Origin: Myxococcales bacterium
GTDB taxonomy: Bacteria; Myxococcota_A; UBA796; GCA-2862545
Reading direction: 5' to 3'
Assembly: GCA_019634415.1 (NCBI GenBank)
Contig: JAHQVJ010000092.1
Span: 1 to 46,711 of the forward strand
DNA: 46,711 nt
Positions 26,118-34,968 of the stretch are shown here, one piece after another. How positions within the stretch are numbered: position 1 is the first letter of the stretch; the number at the start of each line of letters is the position of its first letter. A program made the position numbers and the translations under genes. The notes under the pieces are model-generated. The model had not been told where the DNA came from, did not search any database, and worked only from the letters and a program-made list of their open reading frames with translations.

Positions 26118-27118
26118 ACACCGCCTCTCGTCCGGCTCGGGTGCTGCTCGTCGACGACAGCGCCCTCATCCGAAAGCTCGTGCAGAAGCACGTGGACGAG
26201 GACCCCCGTCTGCAGGTGGTGGGGACCGTGGGCTCGGTCTCCGAGGTGCGCAATGGCCTCGTGCAGCGCGGTCCAGACGTGCTGCTGGTGGACGAGAACC
26301 TGCGCGATGGACTCGGCACGGAGCTGGTGCGAGAGCTCATGACCTTCTCCCCGGTGCCGGTGGTCCTGTTCTCCGGCTCCGCCGACGCTGCGATGCGTCG
26401 CCGGGCGAGGCGGGCGGGCGTGCTGCGCGTCTTGGACAAGCCGGGCACGGTCACCCAGCCGGCGGCTGCGTTCTGGGTGGAGCTGCGCGCGGCGCTTCGC
26501 GATGCGGCGTCGGCGTCGCTGCCACCCATTCGGGCCGCAGAGCGCGCGCCCCTCGTGATCGGCATCGCGATCTCCACGGGTGGGCCGCAGGTGGTGAAGC
26601 GCGTGCTGGCGGAGCTGCCAGCCGATCTGCCCCCCATCGTGCTGGTCCAGCACATGCGGGAGACGCACCTCGGCCTGTTCGCCGAACAGCTCGACGCGTT
26701 GACGCCGGTGCGCGTGCAGCTGGCCCGGCCTGGAGCGATGCTGGCCCGGGGGCACTGCTACGTTGCGCCGGGGGGGGCTCAGACCCGCTTGGCCCGTCGC
26801 GGTGGCGCGCTCACGCTGACCCTGGGACCGCCCGATCCCGTGTCGGGTCACGTCCCCAGCGGCGACGCGCTGCTCTACTCCATCGCCTTCTCGGTGGGGG
26901 GCGCCTCGGTGGGAGCGGTGCTCACGGGCATGGGAAGCGATGGCGCGGCCGGGCTGCTCGCCATGCGGCGCAGCGGAGCCGCCACGATCGCCCAGGACCA
27001 GGCGACGTCCGCGGTGTACGGCATGCCGCGAGTGGCCGCCGATCTCGGCGGTGTTCAGCGTGTGGTTCCGCTTCAGGGCATCGCCCAGGCACTGATCTCG
27101 GCAGCACGACACCGTTGA
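26114..27118 (+). CDS. cheB: CheB, chemotaxis methylesterase response regulator
   Basis: A 334-residue two-domain protein. The receiver (about 8-125) has Asp14/Asp15 and phospho-acceptor Asp60 (VDENLRDG). The methylesterase domain (about 145-330) has the triad Ser154 (ISTGGPQ), His180 (LVQHM) and Asp276 (GMGSDGAAG). It removes receptor methyl groups and opposes CheR; phosphorylation by CheA activates it. The GTG at 26114 overlaps the cheR stop as GTGA; the frame open back to 26033 is inside cheR. The next gene (HDOD) is 37 bases downstream. Confidence 0.96.
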   Translation: MNTASRPARVLLVDDSALIRKLVQKHVDEDPRLQVVGTVGSVSEVRNGLVQRGPDVLLVDENLRDGLGTELVRELMTFSPVPVVLFSGSADAAMRRRARRAGVLRVLDKPGTVTQPAAAFWVELRAALRDAASASLPPIRAAERAPLVIGIAISTGGPQVVKRVLAELPADLPPIVLVQHMRETHLGLFAEQLDALTPVRVQLARPGAMLARGHCYVAPGGAQTRLARRGGALTLTLGPPDPVSGHVPSGDALLYSIAFSVGGASVGAVLTGMGSDGAAGLLAMRRSGAATIAQDQATSAVYGMPRVAADLGGVQRVVPLQGIAQALISAARHR

Positions 27119-27155
27119 CCTCAAGCGCCGTGATGGCCGAACCGATGGACCGTAC

Positions 27156-27962
27156 ATGATCGATCAAGGTGCCGATCAGCTGGCTTTTTCCCATCTGGTG
27201 CCGCCGTCTCCGGTGGCGCTGGACCTGCTGCGGCTGTTGTGTCGCCAGGATCGCAACCGGGTGGATCTGGTCAAGCACGTGATGCGTGATCCGGCCACGG
27301 TCGCGGCCTTGCTCCGAGAAGCCTCGGCGGCGGGGGTGGCCCGTGGCAACGCGCCGATCGATCTGGACACGGCCATCGCACGGCTGGGCGAGACGCGGGT
27401 GCGGCACATCGTGGTCAACCAAGCCCTCGGAGCCATGAAGATCCAGAGCATCCGTGGCTATGCGCTGGACGACTACGACTTCTGGCGCAGCGCGCTGGTG
27501 TGCGCCCACGCCGCGGAGCGGATCGGCAAGGCCGCCGGTCTGGACTCGGGAGTGATGTACATCGTGGGGCTGCTGCTGGACGTCGGAAAGGTGGCGATCT
27601 CGCGCCGCCTGCCCGACACTCGATGGACGGTGGACGGCGTTCGCCCCGACGTGCTCGAGTCGGATCTCGCGGGGCTCGATCATGCCGAGGCCGGGGCCAT
27701 CGTGGTGGACGCCTGGGGACTGTGGGAGCCCATTCCCACGTGCGTCCGCTTCCACCATCGTCCTAGCGAGGCGCACTCTCATCAAGCCGAGGTGGCCTGC
27801 GCCCACTTGGCCAGCTGGGTCAGCCAGTGGATGGGGGTGCCGACGGGCTGTGATGGCCTGGCCTACGGCCTGGAGCCGGGTGCGCTCGCCACGCTGGGGC
27901 TCACGGACTTCGCGCTGGAGGAGGTCGCGGTGGCGGTGCTCGAGGGGATCCAGGCGGCGTGA
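27156..27962 (+). CDS. HDOD domain signalling protein
   Basis: A 268-residue protein with a single HDOD domain, a non-catalytic or degenerate HD-type module common in signalling. It shows PPSPVALDLLRLL, VMRDPATVAALLREAS, the middle stretch FWRSALVCAHAAERIGKAAG, and GLLLDVGKVAI followed by LDHAEAGAIVVDAWGL. A complete HD metal site is not apparent: His-Asp is not paired as in HD-GYP enzymes. The gene ends the chemotaxis run, 37 bases after cheB, so it may link the Che output to another regulatory step; target unknown. The ATG at 27156 lacks a strong ribosome site. A hairpin follows. Confidence 0.85.
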   Translation: MIDQGADQLAFSHLVPPSPVALDLLRLLCRQDRNRVDLVKHVMRDPATVAALLREASAAGVARGNAPIDLDTAIARLGETRVRHIVVNQALGAMKIQSIRGYALDDYDFWRSALVCAHAAERIGKAAGLDSGVMYIVGLLLDVGKVAISRRLPDTRWTVDGVRPDVLESDLAGLDHAEAGAIVVDAWGLWEPIPTCVRFHHRPSEAHSHQAEVACAHLASWVSQWMGVPTGCDGLAYGLEPGALATLGLTDFALEEVAVAVLEGIQAA

Positions 27963-27975
27963 CTGCAAGGAATCC

Positions 27976-28005
27976 GCACCTGGCGCCGTACCGGCGCCGG
28001 GGTGC
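27976..28005 (+). terminator. Strong GC hairpin after the chemotaxis operon
   Basis: A stem made of GGCGCCG (27982-27988) and CGGCGCC (27992-27998) around a TAC loop, extended by a T-G wobble, two C-G pairs and, past one bulged G, a further GCA/TGC stem. No T-run follows, so it is either a terminator without a U-tract or an mRNA 3-prime-end stabiliser. It separates the Che run from the next operon. Confidence 0.55.
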
Positions 28006-28079
28006 TGGGCATGCGCGACCGACACGACAGCGGGGCTGCGGAGCGGCTCGTTAGAGGGGGGTGCTGCCGGAGGAGGGTC

Positions 28080-31000
28080 GTGCTGATCCTGTGTGTGATC
28101 GCCGTGCTCTTCGCTCTCCCTGCTGCTGCTGCTGCCCCGCCGGCCGGGAGTCTGGACGAGGCGTCGGCATCGGCGGTGCTCGAGCAGGAGGTGCTGCCCG
28201 ATCTCGCGGCCCGCGAGGCCACGGCGCGTGCGCGTCGCGAGGCCCGAGACGCCCCCATGGACGTCGGAGGCGCCTCCGCTGCGGAGGTATTCGCCGTCTT
28301 CGTCCGGGCCTACCCGCGCCTGCGTCCGGAGGCCCTGGGGCAGCCGGAGGTGCTGCGGAGTCGGCTGGCGACCCTGGACGAGTCGGCGGTGCTGCGCGCC
28401 CAGGAGCAGGAGGCGATTCCCCAGACCGTTCGGTCGGCCGGTCACGACGCCTCCCAGCGGTGGCGCGAGGTGCTGGCGGCAGTGCACGAGGCGGAGCAGG
28501 CGGCGGATGCAGCAGAGCGGAGTCTGCTGGTGGGCGTGCTCGCCCGACTGCGCAGCCATCCGGAGCTGACCACGGAGGGAGCGGCCTGGTTGGGGGATGC
28601 CGTCGTGGGGGTGGTGCCCGGCCAGCGAACGCTGGCGGAGGTGGACGCCGACAGAGCCGCACTCGAGGGCACGCTGCTCGGTCTGCGCCTCGGTGTGCTG
28701 CCCGACGCGGCGTCCGTGGCCGACGATCTGGCCTCGCTGGCAGGACCGTATCGCGCTCCGGCGGCGGAGGATCGGCTGTTCCTGCGACTGCCTTGGCTTC
28801 AGGCAGACGTCGCGTCGCGGGTGCGCGCCGCCTTGGAGGAGCACCTCGCGTCGTCGGCGCTCCCGCACGCGGGGGCACGCGTAGCGGCAGCCAACGAAGC
28901 GCTGGGTACGCCCAGCGAGACCCCGCGCGCGCTCGAGGCGGTGCAGGCCGACGAGGTGCTGGCGCGGGCTCGCCAGGAGGCCGCCGAGGTGCGCGTTCGA
29001 GCCCTGGGATCGCCGGTGGATGCGCTGAGCGAGGCCCGCTTCGAGGTGGCGCAGGCACGGAAGGAGGCGGCGTCGGCGGAGCTGTCGGTGCTCGTCTCGC
29101 GCAGGCGTGAGCTGCAAGGGCAAGCCGCTCCGGCGAGCGAGGCGTCGGACGAGGCCCGCAACCGGGCGGACCTGGCGCAGGCGGAGGCGGAGGCGGCGCT
29201 GAAGCGTGCCTCCGATCCCGAGGATCTACGGCTCGCCGACGCGCTGCGGGGGCTGGCCGAGGCGCGGGAGCGGCTGGCGGAGCGGGAGGAGGCCACGGCC
29301 ACCACCACCTTGCGCATGGCGGAGCACCAGACCTACCTGACCACCCTGGTCACCCTGGAGCGCGAGGTCGCTCGCATCGCGGCCACCTCGACGTTCGCGC
29401 TGGCGACACCGGACGGCCTCGATCCCGACGCAGTCTACGCCAGGCTGCGATCCCTGCTTGGCGATCTGCGGGGAGAAGGGGCGCTGCGCGGTGACCTGCG
29501 GCTGTCGGCTCGCGAGGCCACGGCGGCGTCGGAGCGCGTGGCCGCAGCCGACCGCGCCTGGATCGACGAGGATCGAGCGCTGATCTTCTCGCTGGAGCCC
29601 GAGGCGCGCGAGGCCCACGAGGCGGTGCTCGACGAGTGGGAGGCCGTGCTCGCCGACGAGCTGCGTGCGGCGCTGGCCTGGGAGACCCACACCGACGAGG
29701 AGCTCGACCTGTTGCTGGGGGCGCTGCAGCGTGCGCGGGTGGCCAAGCGCAGCCTCATGGGACGCGTGTCGGTGGAGGTTCGCCAGGCCGATGCCTCCTA
29801 CCTCATCGAGGACACCCGCGAGGAGCTGGAGCACGTGGTGCCGAGCTTCTGGTCGCTGGTGAGGCGTCGCGCACTGGATGCCGAGAACGCGCCGCAGCAC
29901 CTCAAGGACTGGAACGTGGTCCGCACGCTGCTGTCGGGGTCGCTGTGGACGATCCTGTCGGGCCTGCTCTGGTGGTGGGCCCGGCGGCGCGCAGGAAGCT
30001 GGGCCCTGAGCCTGTCGTCCCGGGTGCGTCAGCTCTGGCCCGAGCTGAGGCTGGCCGACGTGCGCGCGCTGCGCGATCCGGTGGCGCGGGCAATCCGCAA
30101 CACCGTGGACCTGTCCCTCGGACCGCTGCTGCTCTGGAGCCTCGGCGATGGGCTACCCGAGCTGCAGCTGTTGGTGCGCCTCTACCTGTACCTGGCCACC
30201 TACCGAGCGCTGCTCGCCGTGTTCGATCTCGCGGTGGTCCCGAGTGACCAGATGCGGCCGTCCCTCATGGCGGTTCGCCCCAGCACCTATCGGCTGGCGC
30301 GCCGCACCGTGCGCCTGTTCTTGGGCTTCTTCGTCGTCTACCGCCTCATGGACTTCGTGCTGTGGAGCGTGCTCGGGCTGGACACGCTGTCGTCGTGGGT
30401 GTCCACCGTGCTGCAGGGTCTGCTGGTGGTGGGCGTGGTGGCGCTGCTGTTCCGCTGGGAGCCCGTGCTGCGCGGGCGGCTGGCGCGCCGGTCGCCGTCG
30501 AGCAACCCGCTGGTGCGCTGGCTCTTGCGGGAGGACGGGAGCGTGCTGCTGCGGATCCCGAGGGCGCTGGGCCACCTGGTGTTGTTCGGCGCCATCGTGG
30601 TCTCGGATCTGTCCCACCGGTTCGCGCACGAGGGCACGTCGCTCGCGTGGGTGGTGAACGTGCTCAACCGCTATCGCCTGCAGGATGCCGATCCCGACAC
30701 CCTGCGTCCCTTGCCCGAGTCGATGGTGGAGCGCATCGTGTCGGGGGAGATGCCCGAGCGGCACCTGGTGGAGCGCGAGGAGCTGTCCGAGGTGGTCGCG
30801 GCCGTCGACGCCTGGCGGCAGTCCGGGCGGCGGGGGCTGGTGGCGGTGGTGGGGGACCGTGGCACGGGCAAGGGCACGTCCTGTGACGTGCTCGCGCAGC
30901 GGCTCGATGCCGTGGGGCTCGAGGTGTCTCGGGCGGTGATGGACCGCAGCGTACGCACCGATGCGGCGTTGTTCGCGTTCGTGGGGCGCGCCGTGGGCGT

Positions 31001-31790
31001 GGACGGTCGGCTGGACCGTCCCGAAGAGCTCGTGGAGCGGCTGAGGTCCGTTCCGCCGAAGGCGGTGATCCTCGAGGAGATCCACCGCTGCTTCGCGCGC
31101 AAGGTGGGCGGGCTGAACCAGGTCCAGGCGCTGCTCTATGTGCTGAACGCTGCCTCGGATCACCACTTCTTCGTGGTCTCGGTGCACGGTCCCACCTGGG
31201 ACTACTTCTCGTCGACGGGCTCGATGGTGGACTGCGGCGTGTTCCACACGGTGGCGCGGCTCGCGCCCTTCGGAAGCCAGCAGCTTCGGGCGATCACGAT
31301 GGCGCGGGCCGGTATGGCTGGCCTGAAGGTGGACTTCGACACGCTCACGCGGGAGACCGCCCTGGGCGGGGATGCCGAGCTGGAGCGGGACCGCACCGTG
31401 GACGTGTTCTACCGGCTGCTGGCCGAGGCGAGCAACGGCAGCCCCACGGTGGCGGTGGATCTGTTCGCGCGCTGCCTGCAGCTCACGGACGATCCGGTCA
31501 GGGTGCAGCCCGTGATGGGTCAGGCGCTGTCGCTGGACACCCTGCCTGGCCTGTCGGACGACAGCTTGTTCGTGCTGGTGGCGCTGAACCTCCACGACGC
31601 GCTGGGGGAGGCCGATCTGGTGGAGGTGACCAACGTCCCCACACCGGTGGTGCGCGCCACGGTGCGCGATCTGGTGTCGCGCGGGCTGGTGTCGCGTCAG
31701 GATGGGCACCTACACGTGACGCCGGGGAACCGGTCGGTGGTGCAGCGCACCCTGCGGCGACGACACTTCTTGCACCTGGGGCCTGGCTGA
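28080..31790 (+). CDS. Large membrane ATPase: periplasmic coiled coil, membrane helices and cytosolic NTPase; MscS partner
   Basis: A 1236-residue protein. The GTG at 28080 has GGAGG six bases upstream and yields the signal MLILCVIAVLFALPAAAAAPP. Residues about 30-600 are Ala/Glu/Arg-rich with long helices, a probable periplasmic coiled coil like the MscK/MscM porin-like extension. About five membrane segments follow (near 614-634, 680-720, 745-765, 777-791 and 830-846). The cytosolic part has P-loop GDRGTGKGT from residue 925 (Lys931), a Walker-B-like ILEEIH at 997-1002 with two acidic residues, and a C-terminal winged-helix-like segment (about 1170-1230). MscS follows with a one-base overlap. 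I recognise no described family with this order; function unknown, possibly energised or signal-gated control of the channel. Confidence 0.85.
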   Translation: MLILCVIAVLFALPAAAAAPPAGSLDEASASAVLEQEVLPDLAAREATARARREARDAPMDVGGASAAEVFAVFVRAYPRLRPEALGQPEVLRSRLATLDESAVLRAQEQEAIPQTVRSAGHDASQRWREVLAAVHEAEQAADAAERSLLVGVLARLRSHPELTTEGAAWLGDAVVGVVPGQRTLAEVDADRAALEGTLLGLRLGVLPDAASVADDLASLAGPYRAPAAEDRLFLRLPWLQADVASRVRAALEEHLASSALPHAGARVAAANEALGTPSETPRALEAVQADEVLARARQEAAEVRVRALGSPVDALSEARFEVAQARKEAASAELSVLVSRRRELQGQAAPASEASDEARNRADLAQAEAEAALKRASDPEDLRLADALRGLAEARERLAEREEATATTTLRMAEHQTYLTTLVTLEREVARIAATSTFALATPDGLDPDAVYARLRSLLGDLRGEGALRGDLRLSAREATAASERVAAADRAWIDEDRALIFSLEPEAREAHEAVLDEWEAVLADELRAALAWETHTDEELDLLLGALQRARVAKRSLMGRVSVEVRQADASYLIEDTREELEHVVPSFWSLVRRRALDAENAPQHLKDWNVVRTLLSGSLWTILSGLLWWWARRRAGSWALSLSSRVRQLWPELRLADVRALRDPVARAIRNTVDLSLGPLLLWSLGDGLPELQLLVRLYLYLATYRALLAVFDLAVVPSDQMRPSLMAVRPSTYRLARRTVRLFLGFFVVYRLMDFVLWSVLGLDTLSSWVSTVLQGLLVVGVVALLFRWEPVLRGRLARRSPSSNPLVRWLLREDGSVLLRIPRALGHLVLFGAIVVSDLSHRFAHEGTSLAWVVNVLNRYRLQDADPDTLRPLPESMVERIVSGEMPERHLVEREELSEVVAAVDAWRQSGRRGLVAVVGDRGTGKGTSCDVLAQRLDAVGLEVSRAVMDRSVRTDAALFAFVGRAVGVDGRLDRPEELVERLRSVPPKAVILEEIHRCFARKVGGLNQVQALLYVLNAASDHHFFVVSVHGPTWDYFSSTGSMVDCGVFHTVARLAPFGSQQLRAITMARAGMAGLKVDFDTLTRETALGGDAELERDRTVDVFYRLLAEASNGSPTVAVDLFARCLQLTDDPVRVQPVMGQALSLDTLPGLSDDSLFVLVALNLHDALGEADLVEVTNVPTPVVRATVRDLVSRGLVSRQDGHLHVTPGNRSVVQRTLRRRHFLHLGPG

Positions 31791-32644
31791 TGGACGCGCT
31801 CGATCCAACCTCCGTCTCTGGGCTGCAGGAGCTCGTGCAGTTCATCGACTTCGACCGCCTTCCCTACGCCGTGCTGGTGGCGCTGGTCGGGTTCGCCCTG
31901 CTGGTGGGCTTCTCCCGGTTGCTCGACGACATGGGCGAGCGGTTCACCGATCGGCGCCTGACCTTCAAGCAGATCAAGGCGCTGGGTCGCTTCTTCCTGT
32001 ATCTGGCCATCCCCACCATCGTGGCGTCGTCGGTGCTGCGGCTCGAGAGCCAGGCGCTGTTCGCGGTGGCGGGCTCCATCTCCGTGGCGGTGGGCTTCGC
32101 CTTCAAGGACCTGCTCGGCTCCCTCATCGCAGGCGTGATCCTGCTCTTCGATCGGCCGTTTCAGGTGGGGGATCGCATCAGCTTCGGTGGATTTTACGGA
32201 GAGGTGCAGGAGATCGGCCTGCGCTCGGTGCGCCTGGCCACGCTGGACGACAACCTCGTGACCATTCCCAACAGCAAGTTCCTGACCGACGAGGTGGCGT
32301 CGGCCAACGCGGGGCAGCTCGACGCGATGGTGGTGGTCCCGTTCTACGTGGCTGCGGCCGAGGACTTCCAGCGGGCCCGCCGCATCGTGGCGGAGGCCAC
32401 CTCCACCAGCCGCTACGCCTACCTGAAGAAGCCCGTGGTGACGGTGGTGGAGGACCGGTTCCTGGGGGAGCGCTTCGTGACCGTGATCACGGCCAAGGCC
32501 TACGTGTTCGACGTGCGCTACGAGAAGGCGTTCGTCACCGACGTGACGGAGCGGGTGAAGGTGGCCTTGCGCGCCGCGGGGGTGCGCACCCCCGATCAGC
32601 AGTACCGCGACCTGGATCTGCACGACGGTCGCGAGGCGCGGTAG
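31790..32644 (+). CDS. MscS family small-conductance mechanosensitive channel
   Basis: A 284-residue channel of about the usual MscS length. It has N-terminal membrane helices (PYAVLVALVGFALLVGF and RFFLYLAIPTIVASSVL) and a third, pore-lining helix AGSISVAVGFAFKDLLGSL, then the conserved FDRPFQVGDRISFGGFYGEVQEIGLRS and the cytosolic cage domain. Asn in LVTIPNSKFL is conserved. MscS channels open under membrane tension to release solutes in osmotic down-shock. The ATG shares a base with the TGA of the large ATPase gene, so the two are almost surely co-expressed; the neighbour supplies the long N-terminal extension that MscK-type channels carry in the same chain. Confidence 0.94.
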   Translation: MDALDPTSVSGLQELVQFIDFDRLPYAVLVALVGFALLVGFSRLLDDMGERFTDRRLTFKQIKALGRFFLYLAIPTIVASSVLRLESQALFAVAGSISVAVGFAFKDLLGSLIAGVILLFDRPFQVGDRISFGGFYGEVQEIGLRSVRLATLDDNLVTIPNSKFLTDEVASANAGQLDAMVVVPFYVAAAEDFQRARRIVAEATSTSRYAYLKKPVVTVVEDRFLGERFVTVITAKAYVFDVRYEKAFVTDVTERVKVALRAAGVRTPDQQYRDLDLHDGREAR

Positions 32645-32652
32645 AACCCGCT

Positions 32653-33396
32653 GTGTCCCATCGACTGCACGACGCCTTCCTGCGACGGGTGACGACGAGC
32701 CCGGAGGCAGATGCCTTCACCCTCCGTGGAGGGGCGCTGATGCGGCTGGCGCACCCTGCGATGGGGCGCACCGCACGCGACGTGGACCTGCTGTGTGCGC
32801 TGCCCTTCGACGAGGCCTCCGTCCGCGACGTGCTCGCAGCCGTGCTCCAGCGCGACGTGGGCGATGGCGTGCGCTTCGCGGAGCGCTTTCGGACCGACGC
32901 CATCTGGACCGAGACGGCCCATCCGGGGATCCGGGTGATGGCGCCAGCGCTCGCCGAGGGACGCTGGGGGGAGGTCCATGTGGATCTGACGTTCCAGCTG
33001 CCGCCGTGGCCACGGCCCCACCGCCTGCAGACGGAGGGGATGTCGCTGGCGGCGTGTCGCCCGGAGACCCTCGTCGCTCGCAAGCTCACGGTGTCGGAGG
33101 GGCTGGGCCCCCAGGCCTGGCGCGCCAAGGACCTGGCCGACGTGTGGTGGCTGCTGCACCACGGCGGGGCCGAGCTGTCGGCGGTGGGACAGGCCATCGA
33201 GCAGGTGTCGTCCCTGCAGCGCCTCGCGGAAGGGCCGGGACGGGCGGCCTTCTGGCGCCAGCCGCGGGCGCTGTGCGGCTGGGCGCGGCTCGGGCAGCAT
33301 CAGCGAGGGCTGGCGGTGCCGCGCGATCCAGAGGTGGTGGTGGGCGACGTGCTGTCGCGCCTCGCGCCGCTGATACCGGAGGAAGCATGTCGCTGA
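32653..33396 (+). CDS. AbiEii/AbiGii-like nucleotidyltransferase
   Basis: A 247-residue protein resembling AbiEii, the nucleotidyltransferase toxin of type IV abortive-infection systems. It shows TLRGGALMR (residues 23-31) followed by RTARDVDLL with Asp43 and Asp45, the third acidic position in HVDLTF (Asp111), and the later RPETLVARKL and WRAKDLADVWWLL typical of the family (Lys144, Lys159, Asp160). No AbiEi-type antitoxin is nearby. The GTG at 32653 is eight bases after MscS, and the gene overlaps the next one by ten bases. It may be a lone toxin, a repurposed RNA-modifying enzyme, or one with the overlapping gene as partner. Confidence 0.8.
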   Translation: MSHRLHDAFLRRVTTSPEADAFTLRGGALMRLAHPAMGRTARDVDLLCALPFDEASVRDVLAAVLQRDVGDGVRFAERFRTDAIWTETAHPGIRVMAPALAEGRWGEVHVDLTFQLPPWPRPHRLQTEGMSLAACRPETLVARKLTVSEGLGPQAWRAKDLADVWWLLHHGGAELSAVGQAIEQVSSLQRLAEGPGRAAFWRQPRALCGWARLGQHQRGLAVPRDPEVVVGDVLSRLAPLIPEEACR

Positions 33397-34958
33397 AGGA
33401 GCAGCTGTGGGCAGCCGCGCGGGAGAGTCCCGACGACGATGCCCATCGGCTGGTGATCGCCGACTGGCTTCAGGATCGGGGCCAGTCGGATCGGGCCGCC
33501 TTCGTGCGACTGCAGGTGCTGCGGGGGCAGCTCCCCGACGACGACGCCGAGCAGATCACGCTGGAGCTGCAGGAGCGACCGCTGCGCACGCGCTCGGAGC
33601 AGCGGTGGCGGGGGGAGCTGCCGGCCATCGACGGCGTGCGGTGGGGGCGCTTCGAGCGGGGCTTCGTGCGCCGCGTGGCCTTCGAGAGCGTCGCCCACGC
33701 CCACGCTCACCTCGCCGCCTGCGTCGACGCCACGCTGGTGCAGGGGGTGGCGCTGCCGTGGCCGCGCCTGGGTTCTCCGGAGCCGCTGCCGGCGCAGGAA
33801 GGGGTGCGTGAGCTGATCGTCACCGGCACCCTGGTGGACGACACCGACGCCGACTGGTTGGCGGCGAGCCCCATGCTGTCGGGGGTGCGGCGCCTGACGT
33901 TGCTCGGAAGCCGGATCGGTGCCGAGGAACTCCTGCGGATCCTGGGATCGCCTCACCTGAAGCAGCTCGAGCAGCTGGCGCTGCCCCACCACGCGCTGGA
34001 CGCCCAGGGCATTCAGGTGCTGGTGGAGCGTGATCTGCGGGGGCTCGTGGAGCTGGATCTCTCGGCGCTGACCCAGGAGCAGCTGGGCAGCGGCGGGCGA
34101 GACGCGCCCACCATCGGGCCCGAAGGTGCTGTGCGGCTCGCCGATTGGGAGGGCATGGCCTCGGTGCGTCGGCTGATGCTCACGGGGCAGCAGTTCCAGG
34201 AGGCGGGCCTCGCAGCGCTCCTTGCCTCTCCACACCTGGCGGATCTGCAGCACCTGGCGATCTCGGGAACCGCGGACTGGGACTGGGAGACGGACCTGCG
34301 GCCCGACGTGATGGCGGCGTTCCGCCACGCGTCGAAGGAGCTGTCGCTGTCGTCGCTGGAGCTGGGTGAGCTGGAGCTGACCGTCGCCAACGTGGCCGCG
34401 CTCGCAGACGGTGGCGCGGCCGATGCACTACGCACACTGGTGATCGATCGGCAGTTCGAGGAGCAACCCCTGAACGCCCTCGCTCGACTCCCGTTCGTGT
34501 CCACCTTGAGGCGACTGGAGGTCCTGAACGTGGCGCAGGACGGCTTCTTCGGTGAACTCCTGGCGCAGCCGCTGCCCGAGCTGCACTCGCTGATCACGTT
34601 CTCCGCCTTCCACTGGTCGCGCCAGCCAGCGCTGGTGGGCTTGCTGTCGCGGGCACCCGGCTTGCCCACGCTGCGACGGCTCGGGCTGTCCGACGACGCG
34701 CTGCTGTCCGACGAGGTCGTGGAGCAGCTCGGCCGGATCGACACGATGCCGGCCCTGGAGGAGCTGTGGCTCGCCAGCGGCGCTCTGTGGAACAACGGGA
34801 ACACGATGAGCGAGGAGGCCGCAGGCGCCTTCCTCGTCAGCCCCTTGGGACGGAGGCTGACGAGTGTTCAGCTGCCGGTGGACGGCCTCGACCGGCTGCC
34901 AGCGCCGACGAACCCTTCGCTCCTGAAGGCGAACAGAGCGTTCCTCGGCGAGTGGTGA
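33387..34958 (+). CDS. Repeat-companion (TIGR02996-like) protein with leucine-rich-repeat-like body
   Basis: A 523-residue soluble protein. The first 45 residues (DDDAHRLVIADWLQDRGQSDRAAFVRLQ) match the TIGR02996 repeat-companion domain found in Myxococcus and Gemmata proteins. The rest holds repeats with a leucine-rich-repeat-like spacing, such as LSGVRRLTLLGSRIGAEELLRIL, LKQLEQLALP and LPTLRRLGLSDDALLSDEVVEQL. The ATG at 33387 has GGAGG six bases upstream; the frame is open further upstream but only inside the nucleotidyltransferase gene. It shares ten bases with that gene, so the two are probably made together. Function unknown; binding of a protein partner is plausible. Confidence 0.85.
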   Translation: MSLKEQLWAAARESPDDDAHRLVIADWLQDRGQSDRAAFVRLQVLRGQLPDDDAEQITLELQERPLRTRSEQRWRGELPAIDGVRWGRFERGFVRRVAFESVAHAHAHLAACVDATLVQGVALPWPRLGSPEPLPAQEGVRELIVTGTLVDDTDADWLAASPMLSGVRRLTLLGSRIGAEELLRILGSPHLKQLEQLALPHHALDAQGIQVLVERDLRGLVELDLSALTQEQLGSGGRDAPTIGPEGAVRLADWEGMASVRRLMLTGQQFQEAGLAALLASPHLADLQHLAISGTADWDWETDLRPDVMAAFRHASKELSLSSLELGELELTVANVAALADGGAADALRTLVIDRQFEEQPLNALARLPFVSTLRRLEVLNVAQDGFFGELLAQPLPELHSLITFSAFHWSRQPALVGLLSRAPGLPTLRRLGLSDDALLSDEVVEQLGRIDTMPALEELWLASGALWNNGNTMSEEAAGAFLVSPLGRRLTSVQLPVDGLDRLPAPTNPSLLKANRAFLGEW

Positions 34959-34968
34959 CGAGACCCGC

